A stretch of DNA of 6,382 nt, taken from the NCBI GenBank assembly GCA_015057755.1, contig SVDR01000096.1, positions 1 to 6,382 of the forward strand, given 5' to 3'. A program made the position numbers and the translations under genes. Numbering within the stretch: the stretch's first letter is position 1; every line of letters begins with the position of its first letter. The notes below the pieces were generated by a model. The model saw only the letters and a list, made by a program, of their open reading frames with translations. It did no database searches and was not told the origin of the DNA. Below are positions 1 through 6,146 of the stretch, one piece after another. Source of the DNA: Lachnoclostridium sp. Its GTDB lineage: Bacteria > Bacillota_A > Clostridia > Lachnospirales > Lachnospiraceae.

Positions 1-168
1 CGCTGCTGGTAACCGCCCTCACGTCTCTGACCGTCTCTCGGCTGGAAGCCGCCTTCTCTTCTCTGACCGTCGCGCTGCTGACCGTCACGCTGCTGGTAAC
101 CGCCCTCACGTCTCTGACCGTCTCTCGGCTGGAAGCCGCCTTCTCTTCTCTGACCGTCGCGCTGCTGA
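1..168 (-). repeat. 87-bp tandem repeat inside infB
   Basis: Positions 1-81 are identical to 88-168, giving a direct repeat with a period of 87 bp (29 codons) and no mismatch over 81 bp. The array may continue beyond the left edge. Each unit encodes two 12-residue modules, REGGFQPRDGQR and REGGYQQRDGQ, plus a 5-residue QRDGQ-type insert. The period is a multiple of three, so copy-number change would keep the infB frame. Confidence 0.95.
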
Positions 169-254
169 TAACCGCCTTCGCGCTTCTGACCGTCGCGCTG
201 CTGGTAGCCACCCTCACGCTTCTGATAGCCGCCCTCTCTTCTCTGACCATCACG
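1..254 (-). repeat. Degenerate 36-bp (12-residue) repeat block in infB
   Basis: From residue 134 of the infB product to the window edge the protein is built from modules of the form REGG[YF]Q[QP]RDGQ[RKQ]. The first is shortened to REGGYQK, three regular 12-residue modules follow, then a 17-residue module with an extra QRDGQ, then another regular one and a module cut by the window edge. The segment is rich in Arg, Gly, Gln and Tyr/Phe, with Asp/Glu interspersed, and is probably disordered. On the plus strand it reads as repeated ctgaccgtc...gctgctggtaaccgcc-like sequence. Confidence 0.92.
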
Positions 255-653
255 ATTTGCTGCCGGTGCATTTTCCTGCGCCGGTGCCTTTGTCTCAGCC
301 TGCGGTTTCACTGCCGGAGCTGCTGTCTCCTGTACTGCTGCCGGAGCCGGTGCTGCCTTTACCGCAGCCTCTGCTGCCGGTGCTTTTGTCTCAGCCTGCG
401 GCTTCGCTGCCGGAGCTGCCTGACGATTCTGTGCGCCTGCCGGTTTCTGGCCCTGCGGTCTTCCCTGACCCTGGGCTTTGCCCTGACCCGGGCGACCCTT
501 CTGCTGAGTACTGTTCTGCGGACGATAAACTGCCGCAATTCTCTTCTTCGCCGGCTGAGCCGGTGTTCCGTCTGCGGACGGATTCATCTTTACATCTTCG
601 TTATTCACGCTACCATTAACCTCGTTATTTATCTTCTCTAAATCTTTCGCCAA
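1..653 (-). CDS. infB: Translation initiation factor IF-2, N-terminal part (runs off the left edge)
   Basis: IF-2 is the GTPase that brings initiator fMet-tRNA to the 30S subunit and promotes 50S joining. Only the first 217 codons are in the window, so the G domain and tRNA-binding domains are not visible; the call rests on position after nusA-rnpM-ylxQ and on the typical low-complexity Lachnospiraceae-like N-terminus. Residues 1-30 are polar, about 36-48 are basic (KKRIAAVYRPQNS), 50-78 are Gln/Gly/Arg-rich, 79-133 Ala/Pro/Lys-rich with a duplicated KPQAETKAPA, and 134-217 consist of RDGQ/REGGYQ repeats. I chose the TTG at 651-653 because GAGGGT (660-665) lies 6 nt upstream and no in-frame ATG occurs nearby; the next ATG is codon 23 (MNPSADG). 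The frame stays open upstream into ylxQ. An IF2_N motif of the RVxELAKEL type is not intact in this frame. The gene starts 28 nt after the ylxQ stop. Identity is fairly sure, the exact start less so. Confidence 0.88.
   Translation of the reverse strand, partial: MAKDLEKINNEVNGSVNNEDVKMNPSADGTPAQPAKKRIAAVYRPQNSTQQKGRPGQGKAQGQGRPQGQKPAGAQNRQAAPAAKPQAETKAPAAEAAVKAAPAPAAVQETAAPAVKPQAETKAPAQENAPAANRDGQRREGGYQKREGGYQQRDGQKREGGYQQRDGQRREGGFQPRDGQRREGGYQQRDGQQRDGQRREGGFQPRDGQRREGGYQQ
281..419 (-). repeat. Pair of 43-bp imperfect direct repeats in infB
   Basis: Positions 281-323 and 377-419 match at 40 of 43 bases, 96 bp apart. They encode the two copies of the Ala/Pro-rich module containing KPQAETKAPA (about residues 79-93 and 111-125 of IF-2). 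This is internal duplication within the coding sequence rather than a mobile element: there are no flanking inverted repeats or target duplications. Confidence 0.85.
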
Positions 654-682
654 CTTGTTACCCTCGCTTTCACTGTAACCAT
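638..682 (-). other. Small 14-codon ORF overlapping the infB start (uncertain)
   Basis: An ATG at 680-682 overlaps the ylxQ stop as TAATG, the classic arrangement for translational coupling, and opens a 14-codon frame (MVTVKARVTSWRKI) ending at TAG 638-640, 11 nt inside infB in another frame. It has no clear Shine-Dalgarno of its own. It could be a coupled leader ORF, the displaced 5' end of infB, or chance. I do not claim it is translated. Confidence 0.25.
660..665 (-). promoter_or_regulatory. Ribosome binding site supporting the TTG start of infB
   Basis: On the minus strand GAGGGT is followed by six bases (AACAAG) and then TTG GCG AAA. Spacing and match to the anti-Shine-Dalgarno are good, and this is the main reason for placing the infB start at 653. 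Confidence 0.6.
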
Positions 683-996
683 TACACAAAGCTTTCCAAT
701 AATTTCACGACTGCCTTAGAAAAACCTTCGTCCTGAATTGCCAGAGATGCACGCATCTCCTTGCCCAATGCATGACCAAGCTCTTCCTTTTTTCCGAACT
801 CATAATAAGGAACTTCGTAAAATGTACACATGTTCCGGAACATTTTTTTCGTATTATCCGATGCTTCTTCTGACACAAGAACGAGAAATGCGGTGCCGGA
901 TTTCACTGCCTTCTCCGTGGAGAACTCTCCGCTCTTCACTTTTCCTGCTTTCGCCGCCAGTCCTAAAAGACCGAAAACTCTTGATCTGTTATCCAA
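682..996 (-). CDS. ylxQ: L7Ae/L30e/S12e/Gadd45-fold RNA-binding protein YlxQ
   Basis: A 104-residue protein of the L7Ae superfamily, whose members bind kink-turn RNA; YlxQ is the version encoded between rnpM and infB in Firmicutes, and its exact target is not firmly established. Visible family features are the N-terminal LGLAAKAGKVKSGE (residues 11-24), the core strand with LVLVSEEASDNT (38-49) and the C-terminal ALGKEMRASLAI (76-87) followed by a final helix. The length is normal. The start is a TTG (994-996) overlapping the rnpM stop by 8 nt as TTGGATAA, with GGAG 4 nt upstream; this indicates translational coupling to rnpM. An internal ATG is not a convincing alternative because the conserved GLLGLA motif lies right at the N-terminus. 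Family assignment is firm; the biological role is inferred from context. Confidence 0.9.
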   Translation of the reverse strand: MDNRSRVFGLLGLAAKAGKVKSGEFSTEKAVKSGTAFLVLVSEEASDNTKKMFRNMCTFYEVPYYEFGKKEELGHALGKEMRASLAIQDEGFSKAVVKLLESFV

Positions 997-1261
997 TCTT
1001 CTCCATCTCCTTTTCCAGACTCTCGTACACCTCTTTCGGAATTGCCATCTTAAAGGAACGCTCCAGGCCCTTGCCCTTCACTGCCTTTTTAAAGCAGTCC
1101 ATGCATGGGCAGAGGTATGCTCCGCGTCCGTTCTTTCTTCCGGTCACATCAATGAAGATCGCACCTTCCGTATCTTTCAGGACACGAATCAGGTCCCGTT
1201 TATTTTTCATTTCCCCGCATCCGATGCACTGTCTCTGCGGGATCTTCTTCTCTGTACCCAT
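989..1261 (-). CDS. rnpM: RNase P modulator RnpM (YlxR, DUF448)
   Basis: A 90-residue member of the YlxR/DUF448 family, small basic nucleic-acid-binding proteins encoded between nusA and ylxQ; the Bacillus subtilis homologue has been reported to bind the RNase P RNA and modulate its activity, hence rnpM. The signature is clear: PQRQCIGC (residues 8-15), KRDLIRV (21-27), the GRGAYLC loop (45-51) and a further cysteine at 56. Cys12, Cys15, Cys51 and Cys56 (plus Cys53) could form a metal site, but I cannot show that. The length is typical. ATG at 1259-1261 has AAGGAA about 5 nt upstream. It begins 41 nt after nusA and its last 8 nt overlap ylxQ, so it is part of the same operon. Confidence 0.92.
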   Translation of the reverse strand: MGTEKKIPQRQCIGCGEMKNKRDLIRVLKDTEGAIFIDVTGRKNGRGAYLCPCMDCFKKAVKGKGLERSFKMAIPKEVYESLEKEMEKIG

Positions 1262-1302
1262 GGAATTCCTTTCACTCCTTATTTCTTCGGAATCAAACCT
1301 TC

Positions 1303-2451
1303 TTAAACTTCTTCTGTAACGTCAGCTTCTAAAGCGCTCTCCTGGCTGCCTTCAGTTTCATACTCCATGTAACCGTCTTCGTACTCACCCATCTCGAGAT
1401 CATCGAAGAGGCCGAGCTCTCTCGCCTGAGATTCGCTCTTAATATCAATCTTATATGTTGTAAGTCTTGCTGCAAGTCTTGCATTCTGACCTTCTTTACC
1501 AATTGCTAAAGATAACTGGTAGTCCGGAACGATAACCTGAGCCTCTTTCGCATCTTCATCAGCTGCAACGAAGATAACTTTTGCCGGGCTTAATGCGTTC
1601 TCAATTAAGAATGCCGGGTTGTCATCCCAGTTGATGATGTCGATCTTCTCGCCGCGAAGCTCATTTACGATCGCATTGACACGCGCACCGTTTAAACCTA
1701 CACATGCGCCAACCGGATCTACGTTCGGGTCTTTGGAGCTAACCGCGATCTTAGTTCTGGAACCAGCCTCACGAGCGATCGCACGGATCTCAACAGTACC
1801 GTCACGCACCTCTGCAATCTCAGCCTCGAACAGTCTTCTTACGAGGTCCGGATGTGTACGGGATACGGAGATTCTCGGTCCCTTCGGGTTATCCTTAACT
1901 TCGAGGATAAATAATTTAATACGCTCTGTTCTCTGGAATACTTCGCCCTTTACCTGCTCGGACTCCGGTAAGATCGCATCGATCTTGCCAAGGTCTACGC
2001 TTACGTTTCTTCCGATATAACGCTGAACAATACCTGTAACAACTTCTTTCTCTTTACACTGCCACTCGTTGAGCTGGGATTTTCTGCTCTCCTCGCGGAT
2101 CTTCTGTAAGATCACGTTCTTTGCGTTCTGAGTTGCGATACGGCCAAATTCACGAGAGTTAATCTCAACCTGAACAATATCGCCGATCTGGAACTTTGCA
2201 GCTCTCATTCTTGCATCTGCAAGGCTGATCTGAGTTACCGGATCCTCAACAACTTCAACAACTTCTTTCTCTGCATATACAGAATAATCACAGCCTTCGC
2301 GGTCGATCACAACCTTTACATTATCAGCCTTGCCAAAGTGGTTCTTGCAAGCTGTAATGAGGGAATTTTCGATGGCCTCGAGCAATGTATCTTTGCTGAT
2401 GTTATATTCCTTTTCCAGGACATCCATTGCTCCCCACAGTTCCTTGTTCAT
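1303..2451 (-). CDS. nusA: Transcription termination/antitermination factor NusA
   Basis: NusA binds RNA polymerase and nascent RNA and controls pausing, intrinsic termination and antitermination. The 382-residue product shows an N-terminal polymerase-binding domain (about 1-130, beginning NKELWGAMDVLEKEYNISK), an S1 domain (about 135-200, GIVQRYIGRNVSVDLG to ISVSRT), KH1 (about 202-285, loop GLNG at 252-255 followed by NELRGEKIDIINW) and KH2 (about 300-345, AIGKEGQN at 316-323). After residue 345 comes an acidic tail rich in Glu, Asp and Tyr rather than the two acidic repeats of E. coli NusA; this is the usual Firmicute length class. The KH1 loop has Leu-Asn where many NusA proteins have Met-Arg. 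A consensus AGGAGG (2459-2464) lies 7 nt upstream of ATG 2449-2451 and just overlaps nothing but the edge of the rimP stop region, 13 nt downstream of rimP. Confidence 0.97.
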   Translation of the reverse strand: MNKELWGAMDVLEKEYNISKDTLLEAIENSLITACKNHFGKADNVKVVIDREGCDYSVYAEKEVVEVVEDPVTQISLADARMRAAKFQIGDIVQVEINSREFGRIATQNAKNVILQKIREESRKSQLNEWQCKEKEVVTGIVQRYIGRNVSVDLGKIDAILPESEQVKGEVFQRTERIKLFILEVKDNPKGPRISVSRTHPDLVRRLFEAEIAEVRDGTVEIRAIAREAGSRTKIAVSSKDPNVDPVGACVGLNGARVNAIVNELRGEKIDIINWDDNPAFLIENALSPAKVIFVAADEDAKEAQVIVPDYQLSLAIGKEGQNARLAARLTTYKIDIKSESQARELGLFDDLEMGEYEDGYMEYETEGSQESALEADVTEEV

Positions 2452-2464
2452 TTTTTATCCTCCT

Positions 2465-2932
2465 TTAAAAATCAAATGCCAGACGAATTAAGGCAATATC
2501 TTTTCTATCAAATGTAGTTGTCGATCCATCTTCATACTGGATCGTAACTGTTTTTTCATCGTAAGCGCAAAGGGCTCCGCTAAAATCTTTCTGACGGTCG
2601 ATCGCACGGTATAACTTAATGTCAACCTGCTCGCCCATACTTCTCTTGAAGTCCTTCTCCTTCTTGAGCGGTCTTCCAAGACCCGGAGAACTCACCTCAA
2701 GAATATAGCTGTCGTCGATGAAATCCTTCTCATCGAGCCAGTCGCTTAATTTTCTGGAAACCATCTCACAGTCATCTACTGTGAAACCGCCCTCCTTGTC
2801 GATGTAAGCTCTCAGGTACCACATACCAGCTTCTTTCACGTACTCGACATCCACCAGTTCAAAGTTGTTCTCCTCCATGATCGGAAGTAAATAAGCCTCA
2901 ACTCTGCTCTCGTATGTTTCTCTCTTAGCCAT
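2465..2932 (-). CDS. rimP: Ribosome maturation factor RimP
   Basis: RimP (formerly YhbC/YlxS) is a cytoplasmic factor needed for 30S subunit maturation. The 155-residue product has the N-terminal alpha/beta domain with FELVDVEYVKEAGMWYLRAYID (about residues 24-45, quoted in part as LVDVEYVKE and YLRAYID), DDCEMVSRKLSDWLD (53-67) and YILEVSSPGL (76-85), then an SH3-like C-terminal domain (about 92-155, GALCAYDEKTVTIQ). The common SSPGLDRPL motif reads SSPGLGRPL here. A longer frame from GTG at 2951-2953 would add seven residues (MKGGGTD), but those codons contain the Shine-Dalgarno sequence, so I choose the ATG at 2930-2932, which also matches the usual family length. It is the first gene of the nusA-infB operon. 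Confidence 0.95.
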   Translation of the reverse strand: MAKRETYESRVEAYLLPIMEENNFELVDVEYVKEAGMWYLRAYIDKEGGFTVDDCEMVSRKLSDWLDEKDFIDDSYILEVSSPGLGRPLKKEKDFKRSMGEQVDIKLYRAIDRQKDFSGALCAYDEKTVTIQYEDGSTTTFDRKDIALIRLAFDF

Positions 2933-2939
2933 GTCCGTT

Positions 2940-2948
2940 CCACCACCT
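2940..2948 (-). promoter_or_regulatory. Ribosome binding site of rimP (decides the start)
   Basis: The minus strand reads AGGTGGTGG here, followed by seven bases and ATG at 2932. It lies inside the possible GTG-started extension, which makes the internal ATG the better start. Confidence 0.7.
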
Positions 2949-2968
2949 TTCACAAAAGTTATAAAACG

Positions 2969-2999
2969 AAAGAGTGGACTTTTGTTTCGTCCACTCTTT
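2969..2999 (-). terminator. Hairpin between glpK and rimP: terminator of the glpK unit or leader attenuator
   Basis: AAAGAGTGGAC (2969-2979) and GTCCACTCTTT (2989-2999) form a perfect 11-bp stem with a 9-nt loop. Read on the minus strand the stem is followed by CGTTTTATAACTTTT, an interrupted U-tract, so it can serve as an intrinsic terminator for glpK transcripts, though not a strong one. Read on the plus strand it ends in five T, but no plus-strand gene ends here. The candidate rimP promoter lies upstream, so the hairpin would also sit in the rimP-nusA leader. Confidence 0.65.
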
Positions 3000-3026
3000 T
3001 TGCCAGTTACTTATAATATCATTAGT

Positions 3027-3055
3027 ATATTAACATACCATACAGGAAATTGCAA
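3027..3055 (-). promoter_or_regulatory. Candidate sigma-A promoter of the rimP-nusA-infB operon
   Basis: On the minus strand TTGCAA (3050-3055) is separated by 17 bp from TAATAT (3027-3032), and the -10 is preceded by TGT, an extended -10 of the TGn type. Start of transcription would fall near 3020, giving a leader of about 88 nt before rimP. The promoter begins 28 nt after the glpK stop. Match is moderate and AT-rich sequence makes chance resemblance possible. Confidence 0.5.
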
Positions 3056-3082
3056 GCAGTTTTTTCAAACATTTGTCAGGGA

Positions 3083-4594
<1,512 letters not shown>

Positions 4595-4873
4595 TTACAA
4601 AAGGAAATACCACCAGTACAAAACGCCCAGTGCAACATGCAAGATCATGCACGCAGGAACACCAAGGATGAACTTCCAGTGCTTTGTCTTGTGATGGAAG
4701 ATCTGCATTCCCACAAATGCGCCGAGGCTGCCTCCCACAAGGGCTGCCAAAAGCAGCGTTTTTTCCGGGATCCTCCACTGATCTTTGATCGCTTTTCTCT
4801 TATCAATTCCGTACATCACAAACGATACCAGGTTTACCAGCACCAAATATCCAATCAAAATATCCCCCAACAT
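4595..4873 (-). CDS. DUF1294 family small membrane protein
   Basis: A 92-residue protein of the DUF1294 family; function unknown. The family signature is complete: YGIDKRKA (residues 21-28), WRIPEKTLL (33-41), GGSLGAFVGM (47-56) and HHKTKHWKF (60-68). Three hydrophobic segments are visible at about 5-20, 39-58 and 68-90, so it should sit in the cytoplasmic membrane with a basic loop around DKRKA and another around HKTKH. The ATG at 4871-4873 gives the usual short lead before the DKRKA motif, but its upstream GAAGG is only 1 nt away; a GGGGG run (4865-4869) precedes an in-frame TTG at codon 6, a possible alternative start. It lies 14 nt after the AI-2E-type gene and 24 nt before glpK, which suggests co-transcription but does not show a shared function. 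Confidence 0.9.
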   Translation of the reverse strand: MLGDILIGYLVLVNLVSFVMYGIDKRKAIKDQWRIPEKTLLLAALVGGSLGAFVGMQIFHHKTKHWKFILGVPACMILHVALGVLYWWYFLL

Positions 4874-4887
4874 ACCTTCACCAACTT

Positions 4888-5961
4888 CTATTTCAAAATC
4901 TTAATCACACCGCGTTCATTCAAATGACGGATCAGCGATACCAGGATCGGTACACCAAATAATCCGATTGCGCCAAAGAAACCTACACCGACAAACATAC
5001 TGATCAGCGTTACTACCGGATGCAGTCCCAGCTGACCTCCGATGATCTTAGGCTCAATAATGTTTCGGATCACGGTAATGATCGCATAGATCAAAAACAA
5101 CTCCAGAGCCAGCGGATAATTGCCATACACCACCATGAACAATGACCATGGGATCATGATGCCTCCGGTACCAAGGACCGGAAGAATGTCAAAGACCGCA
5201 ATACACGCAGCGATAATGATCGCATGGTTCATGCCGATGATCGAGAACGCCACGGACAGTTCCACAAACGTAATGGACATGATCACTGCGTAGGAACCAA
5301 TGCAGACCAGCAACGTTCCCACGACATATTCCTTAATTTCCAAAAATATGTTTTTTGCATTCTCATCCAGCTGACGCATACAAAAACCAGTAAGTTTTCT
5401 GTAATCAATGGTAATAAAAAAGGTGCTGATGAGCATGATCACAATATCCACAAACAGTCCCGGAATCGAAACTGCAAAGCTTGTCGCCACATCCACAACT
5501 TTACCCGGAAGTCCTGAAATCATCTCACTGAGCGACTGAATGATCTGACCGGTACTTCCGCTGGCAGCACTCAGTTCACTGAGACCGAGGCGGATCAGAA
5601 CACGCTCCAGTTCATGGAGTACCTCTACGAAAAACGGATAAATCTGTCTAATATAAAAAGATGGAACTGCTTTTGCAAGATTGATCACCGCGGACACGAT
5701 CTTTGCTCCCGCCAGCGTGATCAGTCCTCCTACGATCACGTAAAAGATCAGAACAGCCAGCATCGCGATCGGTTTATGGGGCAGACCAAACTTCGACTCC
5801 AGCGCGTTGACCGGCCTCTGTAAAAAGTACGCAATAATAAATGCGATCACAAACGGCAAAACGATCGGAAGCAAATACTGGACTGCCAGAAAAGCCAGCG
5901 CGATCATGACACCGAAATATGCAATATTAATCAAAAAAGCTCTCTTCTTTTCTGTATTCAT
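4888..5961 (-). CDS. AI-2E/YtvI family membrane protein (possible sporulation protein YtvI)
   Basis: A 357-residue polytopic membrane protein of the AI-2E transporter family (PerM/TqsA/YtvI group). Hydrophobic segments lie at about 11-48 (two, with a Pro-rich turn), 66-95, 163-185, 213-233, 245-280, 283-300 and 314-345, with a soluble, partly amphipathic stretch at about 98-155. Family hallmarks near the C-terminus are VFDILPVLGTGG (256-267) and IIEPKIIGGQLGLHP (301-315), followed by the glycine-rich last segment. STFFITIDYRKL (179-190) resembles the corresponding part of YtvI, a sporulation membrane protein of spore-forming Firmicutes, but members of this family have varied roles (quorum-signal export, Na+/H+ antiport), so I give no symbol. 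ATG 5959-5961 has GGGAGG (5973-5978) 11 nt upstream, slightly long spacing. It is the first gene after the promoter at 6024-6053. Confidence 0.9.
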   Translation of the reverse strand: MNTEKKRAFLINIAYFGVMIALAFLAVQYLLPIVLPFVIAFIIAYFLQRPVNALESKFGLPHKPIAMLAVLIFYVIVGGLITLAGAKIVSAVINLAKAVPSFYIRQIYPFFVEVLHELERVLIRLGLSELSAASGSTGQIIQSLSEMISGLPGKVVDVATSFAVSIPGLFVDIVIMLISTFFITIDYRKLTGFCMRQLDENAKNIFLEIKEYVVGTLLVCIGSYAVIMSITFVELSVAFSIIGMNHAIIIAACIAVFDILPVLGTGGIMIPWSLFMVVYGNYPLALELFLIYAIITVIRNIIEPKIIGGQLGLHPVVTLISMFVGVGFFGAIGLFGVPILVSLIRHLNERGVIKILK

Positions 5962-6023
5962 ATTCCATCAATCCTCCCGGAACCTTATCACAAAAGTCCA
6001 AAAAACACAAAACTTACTACATA

Positions 6024-6053
6024 ATTATATAGCACACTTGCAAGTTGTGTCAA
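6024..6053 (-). promoter_or_regulatory. Sigma-A promoter of the AI-2E/DUF1294/glpK unit
   Basis: The minus strand carries TTGACA (6048-6053), an 18-bp spacer and TATAAT (6024-6029), both hexamers identical to consensus. Transcription should start near 6017, giving a leader of about 55 nt before the ATG at 5961. The promoter begins 15 nt after the upstream terminator, a compact arrangement that supports it. No cre-like catabolite-control site or GlpP-type antiterminator leader is apparent. Confidence 0.8.
6036..6045 (-). promoter_or_regulatory. Palindrome in the promoter spacer, possible operator
   Basis: ACTTGCAAGT is a perfect 10-bp palindrome lying wholly between the -35 and -10 hexamers. 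Allowing one bulged base, the symmetry extends by three more pairs (CAC...GTG). A dimeric repressor bound here would block RNA polymerase. No regulator gene is in view to pair with it. Confidence 0.35.
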
Positions 6054-6068
6054 CAATTCCGGAAGATT

Positions 6069-6117
6069 AAAAAAAATCTCCGTGATGGAGATCACTCGTC
6101 CACCACGGAGATTTTTA
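6069..6117 (-). terminator. Strong intrinsic terminator after the partial membrane-protein gene
   Basis: Arms 6072-6089 and 6099-6116 form an 18-bp stem around a 9-nt loop. The single non-Watson-Crick position is a G-U pair when read on the minus strand but an A-C mismatch on the plus strand, and the minus-strand RNA ends in eight U (6069-6076). Both points favour termination of the minus-strand gene whose stop is at 6147. Confidence 0.92.
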
Positions 6118-6146
6118 TTTGCTAACTGTTATAATGTTCAATCGTA

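Noticed and set aside
1..254. Regular repeats on the plus strand that look like a CRISPR or satellite array
   Set aside because: The repeats are in frame with infB on the minus strand, differ mostly at synonymous or conservative positions, have periods that are multiples of three and contain no unique spacers.
257..619. Plus-strand open frame of 120 codons rich in Pro, Leu and Val
   Set aside because: It is the antisense of the Ala/Pro/Gln-rich part of infB; the composition follows from the complementary GC-rich codons and there is no ribosome binding site or family resemblance.
738..1319. Plus-strand open frames of 193 and 158 codons over rnpM and ylxQ
   Set aside because: They lie antisense to two clearly conserved genes, overlap each other in different frames and match no known family.
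2951..2953. Upstream GTG as the start of rimP
   Set aside because: The seven extra codons consist of the Shine-Dalgarno region itself; ATG at 2932 gives the normal family length.
2955..2980. TATAAC on the minus strand close to rimP as a second -10 element
   Set aside because: At 17 bp upstream the sequence is ACAAAA, which does not match a -35, and the position overlaps the hairpin tail.
3060..3082. Imperfect palindrome CAAACATTTG plus an A/T run directly after glpK as its terminator
   Set aside because: Only four base pairs could form and no U-tract follows the stem, so it would not terminate transcription.
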